From contig JALHRQ010000013.1 of assembly GCA_022841375.1 (NCBI GenBank), positions 1-64,000 of the forward strand: a stretch of 64,000 nt of DNA. The letters run 5' to 3'. A program made the position numbers and the translations under genes. Positions 8,550 through 19,814 of the stretch are shown in pieces. Position 1 is the first letter of the stretch, and every line of letters starts with the position of its first letter. A model generated the notes under the pieces. That model had not been told where the DNA came from and ran no database searches. It worked only from the letters and a program-made list of their open reading frames with translations. This DNA is from Burkholderiales bacterium (GTDB lineage: Bacteria > Pseudomonadota > Gammaproteobacteria > Burkholderiales > SG8-41).

Positions 8550-8888
8550 ATGAGAACCCACACCAGACACGTACTAATGTGCGTCGGCCCGCGTTGCACC
8601 GAAGATGGCATACAGGCGCAGGCGATGTTTGAATTAATGGGGAAGAAGATTGATGCCCGTCCGGAGTTGCGGGTCAAACGCACCAGAACGCACTGCATGG
8701 TCGTGTGCCGGAACCAAGGGCCGATACTCGTGGTGTATCCCGAAGGCGTATGGTATCGCTGCGTTGACGAGGCAGCATTGGAACGGATCGTCGTCGAACA
8801 TCTGGTAGGCGGGCGTGAAGTGGATGAGTTGATCTTCCATCGTCTGGGTGAAGGCGACACCTGTCCATTGGAAAACGAAGATGTCTAA
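8550..8888 (+). CDS. Thioredoxin-fold [2Fe-2S] ferredoxin of the cobalamin operon
   Basis: This 112-residue protein resembles the thioredoxin-like [2Fe-2S] ferredoxins often encoded inside cobalamin operons. Four cysteines are placed C11-x4-C16 and C49-x3-C53, the usual ligand pattern. The start at 8550 ([11 protein letters not shown]) puts the first ligand at the correct distance; the upstream in-frame ATG at 8454 gives an unlikely extension. The stop overlaps the cobN start by eight bases, so the two are translationally coupled. A role in electron supply to ring contraction, cobalt reduction or an assembly factor is inference; no partner is proven. Confidence 0.8.
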   Translation: MRTHTRHVLMCVGPRCTEDGIQAQAMFELMGKKIDARPELRVKRTRTHCMVVCRNQGPILVVYPEGVWYRCVDEAALERIVVEHLVGGREVDELIFHRLGEGDTCPLENEDV

Positions 8889-11800
8889 AATAAACGCGAT
8901 GGGTGCGCACATCGCGCTATTGACCCACGCCCCGAACGACCTGACGGTGCTGCACAGCGCACTCGCCCAATTACCACAAGATTTCCCGCCGGTTACTGGT
9001 GTCGACCTGCAGGCACTCGAGAGCGAAGCGCAGATGGCGGCGCTACTGGCGCGCGAACTTGCCGCCACACAGATCATCGTGTTACGTGTGTTGGGCCGGC
9101 TCGGCAGCGTACCGGGTTTTGCCGAGTTGGTAGGCCAAGCCCGGAGACGGGGGCGACATTTGATCGCGATCAGCGGTACCGGAGAACCCGACCCGGAATT
9201 GGCGACTGTATCCACCGTTTCATCAGATGTGTTGCAGCAGGCGCTGACCTATTTTCAGGCAGGCGGCAGCGTGAATCTGGCGCAACTGCTGCGCTACCTG
9301 TCCGATCATCTTTTGCTGACCGGTTTCGGCTTCGAGCCGGCGCTGGCCTTGCCCGAGCATGGGCTCTATCATCCCGACTTGTCCGAAGGTGCTGGCATTG
9401 ATGACTGGCTGGCCCAGCGGGTGCCGCAACGGCCCAGTGTCGGTATCGTTTTCTACCGCGCCCACTGGATGAGCGGCAACACGCGCTTTGTCGATGCGCT
9501 GGTCGACGCGCTGGAGAAGCGCGGCATGAATGTGCTGCCGGTATTCACCTCGTCGTTGCGCGCCGGAGGCGATGGCGGCGCGACGCTGCCGACGGCGCTG
9601 CGCCATTTCAGCGGAGAGCGCGGCGCGCACATCGACGTGCTGATCAACACTACCTCGTTCGCCATGGGCGAAATCACGCCCGGCGGGCCGACCCCGGCCG
9701 GTTGGTCGGTCGGCGTGCTGGAACGACTCAATGTGCCAGTGTTGCAAGCCATCACCAGCGGCATGATGCTGGGTCAGTGGCAGCAATCGACGCGCGGCCT
9801 CAACCCGCTCGATGCGGCGATGAACGTGGTGTTGCCGGAGTTCGACGGGCGCATTATCACGGTCCCTGTGTCTTTCAAGACACGGGCCGCCGGCATGTCC
9901 AACGAGATGGTCGAATACGAACCGCTGTCCGATCGCGTGGCGCGCGTGGCCGGGCTTGCGGCGCGCTTCGCACGACTGAAACGGATGCGCAATGCGGACA
10001 AGCGCGTAGCCTTTATTTTTACTAATTCCAACAGCAAGGCATCGCAAATTGGCAATGCGGTTGGTCTCGATGCGCCGGCATCCCTGATACACATCCTGCG
10101 CGCCATGCACGACGCCGGTTATCACATAGAGCAGTTGCCCGAGAACGGCACCGCCCTGATCCACGCGTTGATCGACCGTTGTGCCTACGATAATACATAT
10201 CTCAGTGCCGAGCAGCTGACGCACGCCGTCGGACGCGTGCCTGCGGCGCAATACGCGGCGTGGTTTGACGATTTGCCACTGGAGATGCGGGAGAAGATGG
10301 CGGCGCAATGGGGGCCACCGCCGGGCGAGGCCTATGTGCATGACGATCATCTGGCGCTGGCGGGCATCGAACTGGGCAATGCTTTCGTTGCGCTGCAACC
10401 GCCGCGCGGCTACGGCATGGACCCGGACGCGATCTATCACCAGCCCGATTTACCGCCGCCCCACCATTATTACGCGCTGTATCGCTGGTTACGGGACGAG
10501 TGGCGAGCCGATGCCATCGTCCACGTCGGCAAGCACGGCACGCTCGAATGGTTGCCGGGCAAGGGTGTGGGCCTATCGGAGAAGTGTTTTCCGGATGCGT
10601 TCCTGGCGGATATGCCTTTGTTTTATCCCTTCATCATCAACGATCCCGGAGAAGGTGCGCAGGCCAAACGCCGCGCCCATGCCGTCGTACTCGATCACCT
10701 GACGCCGCCGATGACCACGGCCGATACTTATGGCGCGCTGGCCCAGTTGACTCAATTGGTGGACGAGTATTATCAGGTGGAAGTGCTCGATCCTGCAAAG
10801 CTGCCGCTGTTGCAGCAGCAGATTTGGGAGTTGGTGAAAGAAACCAACCTGGATGTGGATCTGCAGGCCACGCTGCTGCACCATGACCATGATCACCACG
10901 ACCACGATCATGACCACGATGATCATGCCCATCTTCATGACCACGCTCACGATCACAAGCATGGTCATGACCACGACCATGATCATGACGAAGAGCTTCC
11001 CGCAGCGCTGGCAAATATGGGCGGAGTCGATGTCGCTCATCTGATCGAGGATCTCGACGGCTATTTGTGTGAGTTAGGGGCGGCACAGATCCGCGACGGC
11101 TTGCACATTCTTGGTCAAGCGCCCGAAAGCGGGCAACTGGTGGATATGCTGGCGTCGCTTACTCGCCTGCCGAATCAGGATATTCCCGGGCTACAGGCGG
11201 AAGTGGCGCGGTTGTTTGGTTTAAAAATTGAGATGCTGTTGGAGCACAAAGGGCGTCGTTTGAATGTTGTCACCGCGCTGGCGCGCTTGGCCGAGCGGCC
11301 TGTCGTTACACGAGCCGATGCGCTTGAAGCGATTGATGTGTTGTGTCGAAAGCTGTTCGTCGAACTGCATGCGCGCGACTATCTTGAATCGAGCATAAAC
11401 GAGGTATTGGATCTGATTTTTAACGGGCTCCACGCCGACGGTAGTGCAGTAAACCAGCCGCTATTGCAACCTGCGGTCCGCGTGCGTAGCAGCGTGCTTT
11501 CACAATTGAATAAGCATCGTGTAAAAGAGGGCATGGTCCGCACGGTCCCGCTTAACGTCGGCCATAAGGATGCCCTGTCGGGCGCCGATGTAGGTTACGA
11601 CGCGCTACGCCGCGTACTTGGGTTTGCCTGCCGCGAGCTAGTGCCGAACCTGGGGCGCGCTTCAGACGAGATCGCTAACCTGCTGAGCGGACTGGCCGGC
11701 GGTTACGTACCGGCGGGACCCAGCGGCTCGCCGACCCGTGGCATGGCGCACATCCTGCCGACCGGGCGTAATTTTTACTCGGTCGATCCGCGAAGCGTAC

Positions 11801-12990
11801 CCTCGCAGTCGGCCTGGCGCGTCGGCTTGCAGCTCGCGCACGAAGTGCTGACACGACATGTGCGCGAAACCGGCGGTTATCCGGAAAGTGTCGCCATCAG
11901 CATCTGGGGCACCAGCGCGATGCGCACCCACGGCGATGATGTGGCGCAGATTTTGGCGCTGCTCGGCGTGCGTCCGGTGTGGCGGCCGGAGAACCGTCAA
12001 CTGACTGGCGTCGAAGTGATTCCGCTGGCGGAATTGAAACATCCGCGCATCGATGTAACGATCCGCATCAGCGGTTTTTTTCGCGACGCGTTCCCGCAAT
12101 TGATCGATCTGCTCGATGACGCTGTCAACGCCGTTATCAAGTTAGACGAGCCGCTGTCGCAGAACTTCGTGCGCAAGCATTATCTCGCCGAATTGGGCGA
12201 ATGGATCGGCAAGGGACTGCCGCAAGATGAGGCGTCGTGTCGCGCCGGGTATCGCATTTTCGGCGCCAAGCCCGGCAGTTATGGCGCGGGCATTCTGCCG
12301 CTGATCCAGGAAAAGAACTGGCAAGCCGATGCCGACTTCGCCGAGGCCTATGTAAACTGGGGCGGCTACGCCTATGCTCGGGGCACGCAAGGGAATGATG
12401 AGCGCGATGCGTTTCGGGTGCGGCTGTCGGGCGTCCAGGTGGCGTTGCACAACCAGGACAATCGTGAACACGACATTTTCGATAGCGACGATTACCTGCA
12501 ATTTCACGGCGGCATGATCGCCACCATCCGTGCCCTGACCGGGCAGCAGCCGCGGCACTATTTCGGCGACAGCCATGATCCGGCGCGCCCCCAGGTGCGC
12601 GATCTCAAGGAGGAGACGTTGCGGGTATTCCGCTCGCGCGTCGTCAATCCGAAGTGGCTGGCGAGCATTCAGCGTCATGGGTACAAGGGCGGACTGGAAC
12701 TGACAGCGACGGTCGATTACCTGTTCGGTTACGATGCTACCGCCCGTGTCATGGACGATTGGATGTACGAGCAAGTGGCAAGCGTCTACGCGTTCGATCC
12801 TGAGATGCAACGCTTCCTCCAAGAGGCCAATCCGTGGGCGCAGAACGCGATTGCCGAGCGCCTGCTCGAAGCGGCCAGCCGCGGCATGTGGGCCGAGCCG
12901 CCGCCGCAGACGCTGGAAGCGCTGCGCGAACTGTATCTACGTAGTGAAACCTTGCTGGAGGCGCGCGGTGAGACACCGCGCAGCGTATGA
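8881..12990 (+). CDS. cobN: Cobaltochelatase large subunit CobN with a histidine-rich insert
   Basis: CobN is the large, BchH-like subunit of the ATP-dependent cobaltochelatase, which puts Co2+ into hydrogenobyrinate a,c-diamide in the late-insertion route. The 1369-residue length and segments such as [19 protein letters not shown] and [19 protein letters not shown] are diagnostic, and the CobN/Mg-chelatase fold covers residues ~130-1330. Residues 667-703 form an unusual tract with 19 histidines in 37 residues, alternating with aspartate, probably a cobalt-binding loop. The start at 8881 was preferred over 8848 because it matches the typical N-terminus and overlaps the ferredoxin stop. The motor partner is the following chlID-type gene. 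Confidence 0.95.
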   Translation: MSKINAMGAHIALLTHAPNDLTVLHSALAQLPQDFPPVTGVDLQALESEAQMAALLARELAATQIIVLRVLGRLGSVPGFAELVGQARRRGRHLIAISGTGEPDPELATVSTVSSDVLQQALTYFQAGGSVNLAQLLRYLSDHLLLTGFGFEPALALPEHGLYHPDLSEGAGIDDWLAQRVPQRPSVGIVFYRAHWMSGNTRFVDALVDALEKRGMNVLPVFTSSLRAGGDGGATLPTALRHFSGERGAHIDVLINTTSFAMGEITPGGPTPAGWSVGVLERLNVPVLQAITSGMMLGQWQQSTRGLNPLDAAMNVVLPEFDGRIITVPVSFKTRAAGMSNEMVEYEPLSDRVARVAGLAARFARLKRMRNADKRVAFIFTNSNSKASQIGNAVGLDAPASLIHILRAMHDAGYHIEQLPENGTALIHALIDRCAYDNTYLSAEQLTHAVGRVPAAQYAAWFDDLPLEMREKMAAQWGPPPGEAYVHDDHLALAGIELGNAFVALQPPRGYGMDPDAIYHQPDLPPPHHYYALYRWLRDEWRADAIVHVGKHGTLEWLPGKGVGLSEKCFPDAFLADMPLFYPFIINDPGEGAQAKRRAHAVVLDHLTPPMTTADTYGALAQLTQLVDEYYQVEVLDPAKLPLLQQQIWELVKETNLDVDLQATLLHHDHDHHDHDHDHDDHAHLHDHAHDHKHGHDHDHDHDEELPAALANMGGVDVAHLIEDLDGYLCELGAAQIRDGLHILGQAPESGQLVDMLASLTRLPNQDIPGLQAEVARLFGLKIEMLLEHKGRRLNVVTALARLAERPVVTRADALEAIDVLCRKLFVELHARDYLESSINEVLDLIFNGLHADGSAVNQPLLQPAVRVRSSVLSQLNKHRVKEGMVRTVPLNVGHKDALSGADVGYDALRRVLGFACRELVPNLGRASDEIANLLSGLAGGYVPAGPSGSPTRGMAHILPTGRNFYSVDPRSVPSQSAWRVGLQLAHEVLTRHVRETGGYPESVAISIWGTSAMRTHGDDVAQILALLGVRPVWRPENRQLTGVEVIPLAELKHPRIDVTIRISGFFRDAFPQLIDLLDDAVNAVIKLDEPLSQNFVRKHYLAELGEWIGKGLPQDEASCRAGYRIFGAKPGSYGAGILPLIQEKNWQADADFAEAYVNWGGYAYARGTQGNDERDAFRVRLSGVQVALHNQDNREHDIFDSDDYLQFHGGMIATIRALTGQQPRHYFGDSHDPARPQVRDLKEETLRVFRSRVVNPKWLASIQRHGYKGGLELTATVDYLFGYDATARVMDDWMYEQVASVYAFDPEMQRFLQEANPWAQNAIAERLLEAASRGMWAEPPPQTLEALRELYLRSETLLEARGETPRSV
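10879..10989 (+). repeat. Histidine/aspartate-coding repeat inside cobN
   Basis: A run of imperfect CAYGAY hexamers encodes the His/Asp tract of CobN (residues 667-703). It probably grew by slippage and was kept as a metal-binding loop. Confidence 0.8.
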
Positions 12991-12991
12991 G

Positions 12992-14905
12992 ATGACAAGC
13001 ATGAATTTTCCATTTTCTGCCATCGTCGGACAGGAGCAATTGAAAACCGCACTACTGCTATGCGCGGTTGATCCGACGCTGGGCGGCGTACTGATCCGCG
13101 GAGACAAGGGGACGGCCAAAAGCACCGCGGCGCGGGCGCTGACGGATATCCTGCCGATGATTGAGCTTATCGCCGGCTGTGCGTTCAACTGTGCACCCGG
13201 CGTACCCTGTGGACACTGCGAGATATGTAGCGAGGCGAGTGCGACGGCGCAGACTGCTACGGTTCCTTTTGTCACGCTGCCGCTCGGTGCGACCGAAGAC
13301 CGTGTGCTCGGCACTCTTGATCTGGAGCGCGCGCTGCAGGGCGTCAAGCGCGCCTTTCAACCCGGCTTGCTGGCGGCAGCGCACCGCGGCATTCTCTACA
13401 TCGATGAAGTGAACCTGCTGCCCGATCACCTGGTGGATGTCCTGCTGGACGCGGCGGCGATGGGTATCAACTCGGTGCAGCGGGAAGGCTTGTCGATCAC
13501 GCATCCGGCGCGCTTCACGTTGATCGGCACGATGAATCTTGAGGAGGGTGACCTGCGCCCACAACTGCTTGACCGCTTCGGCTTGATGGTCGAAGTTGCG
13601 GCGCCGCGAGATAAAGCATTACGCGCCGAGGTGGTGCGCCGGCGTATCGCTTTCGATGCCGGTCCGGCCGGCTACGCCATCACGTGGGAACAACAGCAGG
13701 ATGCGTTACGCGATCAGCTTGCCACCGCTCAGCGCTTGTTGCCGGAGGTGTTGCTGGACGACGCGTTGCTCGATTTGATTAGTCATCTGTGTTGCGAATT
13801 CGACGTTGCAAGCCTGCGTGCCGACATCGTGATGCACAAGGCATCACGCGCACTGGCGGCACTGGAGAGGCGTGAGCAGGTGACGCCCGAAGACGTGCGC
13901 TGTGCGGCGGAACTGGTACTGCCGCACCGGCGGCGGCGCAAACCGTTCGAGCAGCCCGGCCTGGATCGCGAGCGCCTCGACGAATTGATGCGGGAAGCCG
14001 CTCAGCAGCCAGAACAGCATGATGAATCCGGTGCTGCCTCACAGGAAGAGGGCGCAGAGAGTGCAAAGGGCGACGCTGAACAGGACGATAAGCAGCAGGT
14101 GTTTGCCGCCGCATCCACTGGTACCGTACGCCGGATCGTGGTGGATAACATCCCAGCCCGCAACACTGTGGGTCGGCGCAGCGACGTACCGGATACTTCG
14201 CGCGGTCGCGTGGTGCGTGCAGCACCGCATGACAATCCGAGCAGCCTTGCTGTTGGCGCGACGCTGCGTAGCGCTGCATTGCGCAATCCAGCGGAATTCC
14301 ACGTAACCAGAAGCGATCTGCACCAGCAAATTCGCGCGGGCAAAAGCGCTAACCTGATTCTTTTCGTGGTGGATGCCTCTGGCTCGATGGCAGCGCAGCG
14401 CCGTATGGAGGCGGTCAAGGGCGCGGTACTGGCGCTGCTAACCGATGCCTACCAACGGCGCGACGAAGTGGCAGTCATTTCCTTTCGCGGCGAATCGGCA
14501 GCACTGTTATTGGCACCCACCCGCAGCGTTGATCGCGCTGAGCAGGGGCTGCGCGAACTGCCTACTGGTGGTCGTACGCCATTGCCGCACGCGTTGCAGT
14601 TAGCATTGAAAACTCTGGAACAGGCGGATGCGAGCGCGCCGCCGCTGTTGATATTGCTGAGCGACGGCAAGGCGAATGTTGCGCTGAGCGATGGCGCCGA
14701 CCCATGGCGCGAGACGCTGGCCTTGGCCGAACGGCTGGCCGGGCGCGGTGTGCCGGCATTGGTGCTCGATACCGAAAGCGGTCATCTTCGTCTGGGGCGG
14801 GCTGGCCAACTGGCGCAGGCGCTGGGAGCCGAATGCCTAACGCTGGAGCAGTTATCGGCAGAGAGTTTGACGCTCACGATACGTGGGCGGTTGAAAACAA
14901 CATGA
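12992..14905 (+). CDS. Fused ChlI-ChlD type AAA+/VWA chelatase motor subunit
   Basis: This 637-residue protein joins a ChlI-like AAA+ ATPase to a ChlD-like part ending in a von Willebrand A domain. The AAA+ part has Walker A GDKGTAKST (~residues 36-44), a cysteine cluster CAFNCAPGVPCGHCEIC (~65-81) and Walker B ILYIDEVNLL (~133). A polar, charged linker lies around 330-400. The VWA domain has the MIDAS motif VVDASGSM (~456-463). It most likely powers cobalt insertion by CobN in place of CobS/CobT, as in other genomes where cobN lies next to chlID. ATG 12992 follows the cobN stop at once; ATG 13001 is an alternative. Confidence 0.88.
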   Translation: MTSMNFPFSAIVGQEQLKTALLLCAVDPTLGGVLIRGDKGTAKSTAARALTDILPMIELIAGCAFNCAPGVPCGHCEICSEASATAQTATVPFVTLPLGATEDRVLGTLDLERALQGVKRAFQPGLLAAAHRGILYIDEVNLLPDHLVDVLLDAAAMGINSVQREGLSITHPARFTLIGTMNLEEGDLRPQLLDRFGLMVEVAAPRDKALRAEVVRRRIAFDAGPAGYAITWEQQQDALRDQLATAQRLLPEVLLDDALLDLISHLCCEFDVASLRADIVMHKASRALAALERREQVTPEDVRCAAELVLPHRRRRKPFEQPGLDRERLDELMREAAQQPEQHDESGAASQEEGAESAKGDAEQDDKQQVFAAASTGTVRRIVVDNIPARNTVGRRSDVPDTSRGRVVRAAPHDNPSSLAVGATLRSAALRNPAEFHVTRSDLHQQIRAGKSANLILFVVDASGSMAAQRRMEAVKGAVLALLTDAYQRRDEVAVISFRGESAALLLAPTRSVDRAEQGLRELPTGGRTPLPHALQLALKTLEQADASAPPLLILLSDGKANVALSDGADPWRETLALAERLAGRGVPALVLDTESGHLRLGRAGQLAQALGAECLTLEQLSAESLTLTIRGRLKTT

Positions 14906-14912
14906 AAATCAG

Positions 14913-15671
14913 ATGAAACCCGGAAAAGTCTATTTGATCGGTTCTGGTCCCGGCGATGTTGAGCTCATGACGCTCAAAGCGGTGCGTTTGCTCGGCGAGG
15001 CTGACGTGGTGCTGCTGGACGATCTGGTCAATCGCGAAGTCCTGCGTTTCGTCGCGCCGGATGCGGAAATCGTTGATGTAGGCAAGCGCGGCGGCTGTAA
15101 GTCGACACCCCAGGTGTCCATTCACGAGCAAATGCTCAAACATGCACAGGCGGGCCGCATTGTGGCGCGACTCAAGGGCGGTGATCCCTTTGTCTTTGGT
15201 CGCGGCGGTGAGGAAATGCAATGTCTTGTTGCGGCCGGAGTGGCTGTCGAGGTGGTGAGCGGGGTGACCGCCGGCGTGGCCGTGCCGGCGGTGTTGGGCA
15301 TACCGCTAACGCACCGCGATTGCGCTCGCAGTGTCACATTTGTCACTGGGCACACTCGCAACGACGAGCCAACGGACTGGCGAGGGTTGGCTGGGACGGG
15401 CGGCACTCTGGTGATCTACATGGGAATCGCCAACCTGTCACGGATCGTTGCGGAACTATTGGCGGCGGGTTTGTCACCGATGCTGCCAGCCGCAGTGATC
15501 CAGCACGGCACCTTGCCACAGCAGCGCAGCGTGGTGACTACGTTGGGGGAGTTGCCGGCAGCACTGCCCGCGCATGGCATTGGCAGTCCGGCCATCGTGA
15601 TTATCGGCGAAGTGGTTGGCATCGCAGGCTACGTATCGAAAAATCCAGCGATTTGTGAGGTGCAGTTATGA
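14913..15671 (+). CDS. cobA: Uroporphyrinogen-III C-methyltransferase
   Basis: CobA methylates uroporphyrinogen III at C2 and C7 with S-adenosylmethionine, giving precorrin-2, the entry point to corrin (and siroheme). The 252-residue length corresponds to the stand-alone methyltransferase without the CysG dehydrogenase/chelatase part. Motifs seen are [18 protein letters not shown] at the N-terminus, [12 protein letters not shown] near 57-68, [15 protein letters not shown] near 86-100 and the GITAG-like [11 protein letters not shown] near 115. The stop overlaps the cbiE start (ATGA), implying coupled translation. Confidence 0.95.
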   Translation: MKPGKVYLIGSGPGDVELMTLKAVRLLGEADVVLLDDLVNREVLRFVAPDAEIVDVGKRGGCKSTPQVSIHEQMLKHAQAGRIVARLKGGDPFVFGRGGEEMQCLVAAGVAVEVVSGVTAGVAVPAVLGIPLTHRDCARSVTFVTGHTRNDEPTDWRGLAGTGGTLVIYMGIANLSRIVAELLAAGLSPMLPAAVIQHGTLPQQRSVVTTLGELPAALPAHGIGSPAIVIIGEVVGIAGYVSKNPAICEVQL

Positions 15672-16372
15672 TCATCTGTGTTGGTGCGGGGCCGGGCGAC
15701 ATCGGTTACCTGACGCAGCGCGGCGCGGAATTAATCCGTAATGCCGACGTGGTGGCCGGGTTCGACGCGGTGCTCGATGTCGTGCGCAGCTTGATTCCGT
15801 CCGCAGCAGAGGTCGTCACCATGGGTTATCGCGATCAGGTTGATAAACTGGCGCACGTAGCGCTGGCGCACCATGCTGGCAAGCACTGCGTGGTGGTATT
15901 CATGGGCGATATCCACTTTAGCGGCTTCCAGTACCTGGAGCGTGTCGAGCGTGCATGCGGCCACGAGGTCGAGACGCTGCCGGGAATATCTTCTGCGCAA
16001 ATTCTCGCTTCGCGTGCCAAAGTATGCTTCGACGAAACCAGTTTCATAACTTTTCACCGGCGGGGCGATCTTGAACCTTTCAAGCGTCATCTGGTGCATG
16101 TGCTCCAGGACGAGCGCAACGCCATCGTGATTCCTCGTCCGTGGGATGCGGCGCGCTCTTTCATGCCGCGTCACATTGCCGCTTACCTGGTGGCGAATGG
16201 CGTGTCGCCCGAGCATCCGACCGAGGTGTGGGAAAACCTGACGCGCGACGAGGCAGAATGGCACGGTACGCTCGCCGAATGTGTCGATCGCGAGTTTACG
16301 GACATGAGCATCATGCTGATTCGCGCGCGTCAGCCGATGTCCAGCCAGATTGAGCCGGCGGCGGGAAAATGA
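15668..16372 (+). CDS. cbiE: Cobalt-precorrin-7 C5-methyltransferase, CbiE type
   Basis: CbiE methylates C5 of the corrin intermediate. The 234-residue tetrapyrrole methylase begins with [18 protein letters not shown] and contains the CbiE signatures [12 protein letters not shown] near residue 80 and [14 protein letters not shown] near 100. It has only the CbiE half; the C15-methylating, decarboxylating CbiT half found in CobL fusions is absent from this gene. The start overlaps cobA and the stop overlaps the next gene, both by ATGA. I found no cbiT elsewhere in the window. Confidence 0.85.
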   Translation: MIICVGAGPGDIGYLTQRGAELIRNADVVAGFDAVLDVVRSLIPSAAEVVTMGYRDQVDKLAHVALAHHAGKHCVVVFMGDIHFSGFQYLERVERACGHEVETLPGISSAQILASRAKVCFDETSFITFHRRGDLEPFKRHLVHVLQDERNAIVIPRPWDAARSFMPRHIAAYLVANGVSPEHPTEVWENLTRDEAEWHGTLAECVDREFTDMSIMLIRARQPMSSQIEPAAGK

Positions 16373-17940
16373 CGCAGGCCGACCCGTTCGGCATTGTGAT
16401 CGCCGGTCACGGCAGCCGCGATCCCGACGCTGTTCGCGAGTTCGAGGGGTTGGTCGAGTTGGTCCGGGCGCGCGCTCCACAGCACATAGTCAGCCATGGC
16501 TATCTGGAGTTCGCGAGCCCGACCATCGAGCAGGCGGTCGTAGAGAATCTCGCCGCCGGCACACGACAAGTGGTCGTGGTGCCGGGCGTGCTACTGGCTG
16601 CGCGTCACGCCAAGAACGATTTGCCGAGCGAGTTGCTGGTGCTGGCGCGTGAGCATCCCGCAATCGAATTTCATTTTGGTGCGCCGCTCAACCTGCATCC
16701 GCAGCTGTTGCAGCTCGCCCAGGAACGCATCGTCGCAGCCGAGTCGACGTCCCCGAACACCGTACGGCGCACGGACACCTGCTTGGTGCTGGTCGGTCGC
16801 GGCACCACCGATTCCGATGCCAATGGCGAAGTCGCCAAGTTTGCGCGCATGCTGGAGGAAGGCATGGGCTTCGGCGGGGCGTATGTATGTTATTCGGGCA
16901 CCGCCAAGCCGCTGGTCGCCGACGGCTTGCGCGCTGCGGCGCGACTGGGATTCGCGCGGCTCGTCGTGTTGCCATTCTTTTTGTTCGACGGCGTGCTTGT
17001 CAAGCGTATTTATGCGGCAGCCGACGCATTGCAGGAGCGTGAGCCGGAACTGGAAGTGGTTAAGGCCGGTTATTTTGGCGTGCATCCGTACGTGGCCGAC
17101 GTAATGATCGAGCGCGCACGGGAAGCGGTGGCCGGGCGCGCTGCGATGAACTGCTCTCTATGCAAGTATCGGGTACAAATTGTCGGCTTCGAAGAGCAAG
17201 TGGGTGAACCGCAGCGGGCTCATCACTTGCGCGTGCGAGGACTGCTGGGAAAAGAGCGGGCAGGCGAGTCATCGCCCACTGAAGTTAAACCGCAATTTAC
17301 GCACTATCAACCCCATCCGATCGAAGCCGAGAGCTTTCGCATTATCGCCGCCGGACGTGATTGGTCGGGCTTTTCGCAGGCGCACTTGACGGTGCTGCAA
17401 CGGCTGGTGCACACCAGCGGCGACTACGATGCGGTCGACGATATTTACTTTTCGTCCGGAGCGGTAGAAACCGGTATCCGCGCGTTGCTGCGCTGCAAGC
17501 GCGTGGTGGCCGACGTCACTATGGTGCAGACTGGTTTGAAGCGCGCATTACTGGAACAGCTTGGCATTGAAACCTGGTGCGGGGTGCACGACCGCGAGAC
17601 GCATCTGATGTCGCAGACGCATGGCATCACGCGCTCTGCTGCCGGGATACGTCGCGCTTGGGAAAAATTCGGTAATGACGTAGTGCTCGCGATTGGCGAC
17701 GCGCCGACTGCAATTGTGGAGGCGACGCGTCTGATCCGCGAGCACGGCTGGCGGCCGCAACTGGTGATAGGCTTGCCGGTCGGTTTCGTCGGCACGCGCG
17801 AAAGCAAGGATGATTTGCGCCGCTGCCTGCAGGTGCCGCGCATTACCAATAGCGGCACGCGTGGCGGTTCGCCGTGGGCAGCGAGTGTGGTCAATGCGTT
17901 GATGATCGATGCGGTCAATCAGCTTGCCGGGTATGGATGA
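16369..17940 (+). CDS. Sirohydrochlorin cobaltochelatase fused to precorrin-8X methylmutase
   Basis: Residues ~1-275 are a two-lobed CbiX cobaltochelatase: [13 protein letters not shown] at the N-terminus with the metal-binding histidine, a second lobe [15 protein letters not shown] near 140, and a cysteine pair MNCSLCKYR near 262. Residues ~305-523 are CbiC, which moves the C11 methyl group to C12; its signatures are ATG-independent segments such as [31 protein letters not shown] and [15 protein letters not shown]. The fusion places early cobalt insertion and a late ring step on one chain. CbiX commits the pathway to the early-cobalt route even though CobN is also encoded. Confidence 0.92.
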   Translation: MTQADPFGIVIAGHGSRDPDAVREFEGLVELVRARAPQHIVSHGYLEFASPTIEQAVVENLAAGTRQVVVVPGVLLAARHAKNDLPSELLVLAREHPAIEFHFGAPLNLHPQLLQLAQERIVAAESTSPNTVRRTDTCLVLVGRGTTDSDANGEVAKFARMLEEGMGFGGAYVCYSGTAKPLVADGLRAAARLGFARLVVLPFFLFDGVLVKRIYAAADALQEREPELEVVKAGYFGVHPYVADVMIERAREAVAGRAAMNCSLCKYRVQIVGFEEQVGEPQRAHHLRVRGLLGKERAGESSPTEVKPQFTHYQPHPIEAESFRIIAAGRDWSGFSQAHLTVLQRLVHTSGDYDAVDDIYFSSGAVETGIRALLRCKRVVADVTMVQTGLKRALLEQLGIETWCGVHDRETHLMSQTHGITRSAAGIRRAWEKFGNDVVLAIGDAPTAIVEATRLIREHGWRPQLVIGLPVGFVGTRESKDDLRRCLQVPRITNSGTRGGSPWAASVVNALMIDAVNQLAGYG

Positions 17941-19081
17941 ACTTGAACGAGCAGAATTCGATCTGTTCGTGCTGGCGCCGAACGGCTTGCGACGCGGGCG
18001 CACTACAGGTAGTTGTGCCACGGCGGCGGTCAAGGCCGCGCTTTACTGGCTATTGCGTGAAGAACGATATGAACGTGTAGAGGTGACGCTGCCGGACGGT
18101 GCGTATTATTTGGTGGTGCCGATTCAGGAGGTGCGTTGGCTCGATCAACAAACTGTGCATGCAGAAGTGCTGAAAGATGGTGGCGATGATCCGGACAAGA
18201 CCCATGGTGCGACCATCTTCGCCGAAGTGCGCCGGAACGATACGGGACAGATTCGCTTCTTCGCCGGCAACGGCGTCGGTACTGCGACCCAGCCTGGCTT
18301 GCGCGTAGCAGTGGGGGAACCGGCGATCAATCCGGTACCGCGCCAGATGATGCGGCAGGCGGTCGCTGAAGTGCTGGCAGAAAGTGTGGAGGAAGGGGGG
18401 GGGCAAGGATTTGATCTGACCATCGGTTGTGAAAACGGTGCCGTGATCGCGAGGAAGACTTTCAACCCTCGGCTCGGCATCCTTGGCGGCATATCGATCC
18501 TCGGCACTTCGGGGATCGTCGAGCCGATGTCGCTGGCGTCCTGGATTGCCTCGATTGAAGTTTATGTGCGTGTAGCGCTTGGCGGTAGAGCGCAGAGTGT
18601 GGCGTACCTGCCGGGCAAGATCGGCCGTGCCTATGCCAGGGACGTACTGGGATTGCCCGAAAAGCGCACGGTCCAGATTGCGAATTTTCTGGGCGATGCG
18701 CTCGATTTTACGCAGAAGGCACTGGACGAAGAGCGGCGCCGCCTCGAAGTGCTGTGGCTCGCGGGGCACCCTGGCAAGCTGGCTAAAGTGCTCGACGGCG
18801 TGTGGGACACACATTCGAGCAAGAGCAGCATGGCAATGGGCTGTGTGGCGCGCGTCGCGGCGGAACGCGGGTTCGCGCAGCATCTGGTGCAAGAAATAAA
18901 GACTGCAAATACAGTGGAAGCAGCGATGGAACGATTAAAGAGTGAACCTGGCGCACAGGCGTTGTGGATCGAAATTGAACGGCGCATCGGCGTACTGGTG
19001 CATGCGCGCGTGCCGGCAGTGGAGAAGGTCGAAGTGCGCTTGTTCGATTTGCACGGCAATGCGCTGGGAGAGGATACGTAA
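17933..19081 (+). CDS. cbiD: Cobalt-precorrin-5B C1-methyltransferase
   Basis: CbiD methylates C1 of cobalt-precorrin-5B and is a hallmark of the anaerobic (early-cobalt) route. The signature [19 protein letters not shown] lies near residues 22-40, followed by [20 protein letters not shown] in the centre and [14 protein letters not shown] near 285. At 382 residues it is of normal length. I take ATG 17933, which overlaps the preceding stop by eight bases; a more upstream ATG at 17909 would overlap further without added family sequence. Confidence 0.93.
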   Translation: MDELERAEFDLFVLAPNGLRRGRTTGSCATAAVKAALYWLLREERYERVEVTLPDGAYYLVVPIQEVRWLDQQTVHAEVLKDGGDDPDKTHGATIFAEVRRNDTGQIRFFAGNGVGTATQPGLRVAVGEPAINPVPRQMMRQAVAEVLAESVEEGGGQGFDLTIGCENGAVIARKTFNPRLGILGGISILGTSGIVEPMSLASWIASIEVYVRVALGGRAQSVAYLPGKIGRAYARDVLGLPEKRTVQIANFLGDALDFTQKALDEERRRLEVLWLAGHPGKLAKVLDGVWDTHSSKSSMAMGCVARVAAERGFAQHLVQEIKTANTVEAAMERLKSEPGAQALWIEIERRIGVLVHARVPAVEKVEVRLFDLHGNALGEDT

Positions 19082-19083
19082 AC

Positions 19084-19812
19084 GTGACACAACTCGGCAC
19101 CTTGTGGGGCATCGGCGTCGGTCCGGGACCGGCCGGCTACCTCCCGCTCGCGGCGCTCGATGCGCTACGACAGGCCGACGTCGTGTTCGCGCCACGGGCG
19201 CGTAGCGCGGAAACCTCGGTCGCCATGCAATGCCTGTCCGGTATCGACATCCCGCTGCAAAGGGTACGGGAAATCGAGTTCAACATGGACTCGGACCGGT
19301 CGGTATTGCGCGAGCATTACGCGCACTTAGCCGACACGATTGCAGTCGATCTGTGCGCCGGGCGAAACGTGGCTTACCTGACGATCGGCGATACGCTGAC
19401 GTATTCCACCTACGGCTATGTGTTAGCCGCGCTGCGCGAGCGCTTTCCCAAATTACCTCACCGCACCTTTCCCGGCATCACCAGCTACGCCGCCGCTGCG
19501 TCGGCCCTGGGCTGGCCGCTGGGCGAGGGCAAGGAACGCACCCTGATCCTGCCGTGCCCGGACGATCCCTTCGCGCTGCGGCGCGACATCGAAACGCATG
19601 ACATCGTGGTGTTGATGAAGATTGGCGCGCGCTTGGGCTGGGTGCTCGATCTGCTGCGCGAAATGGGCGTTGCCGAACATTGCGCATTTGCGCGTCGCAT
19701 CGGCTTACAGGGCGAAATGCTGGCTGCCGATGTCGGTAATTTATCTGCTACCGAGGCAATGGGTTATCTTGCCACGCTGTTGATCCGCAAGACCCTGAGA
19801 GAGAAAAGATAG
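19084..19812 (+). CDS. cbiL: Precorrin-2 C20-methyltransferase
   Basis: CbiL/CobI adds the C20 methyl group to (cobalt-)precorrin-2. This 242-residue methylase starts at GTG with TLWGIGVGPGPAGYLPLAA, has TIGDTLTYSTYGYVL near residue 100 and a FPGITSYAAAASALGWPL segment near 130, all typical of the family. It follows cbiD by two bases and precedes cbiF by two, within the tightly packed operon. Sequence alone does not show whether the substrate carries cobalt; the neighbouring CbiX and CbiD suggest that it does. Confidence 0.92.
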   Translation: MTQLGTLWGIGVGPGPAGYLPLAALDALRQADVVFAPRARSAETSVAMQCLSGIDIPLQRVREIEFNMDSDRSVLREHYAHLADTIAVDLCAGRNVAYLTIGDTLTYSTYGYVLAALRERFPKLPHRTFPGITSYAAAASALGWPLGEGKERTLILPCPDDPFALRRDIETHDIVVLMKIGARLGWVLDLLREMGVAEHCAFARRIGLQGEMLAADVGNLSATEAMGYLATLLIRKTLREKR

Positions 19813-19814
19813 CC

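Noticed and set aside
9223..10440. Long minus-strand ORF (405 codons) opposite cobN
   Set aside because: It is the antisense shadow of GC-rich cobN codons; composition (H/R/Q-rich) is not protein-like and cobN is certain on the plus strand.
10573..11086. Met/Val-rich and His/Arg-rich antisense ORFs and a tandem-repeat look at the CobN His tract
   Set aside because: They are readings of the CAYGAY repeat in other frames. The repeat is imperfect coding sequence without spacers, so it is not a CRISPR array.
12734..12991. Upstream extension of the ChlI-ChlD frame into cobN
   Set aside because: This part overlaps the end of cobN and is Arg/Trp-rich out-of-frame sequence; the family starts at 12992 or 13001.
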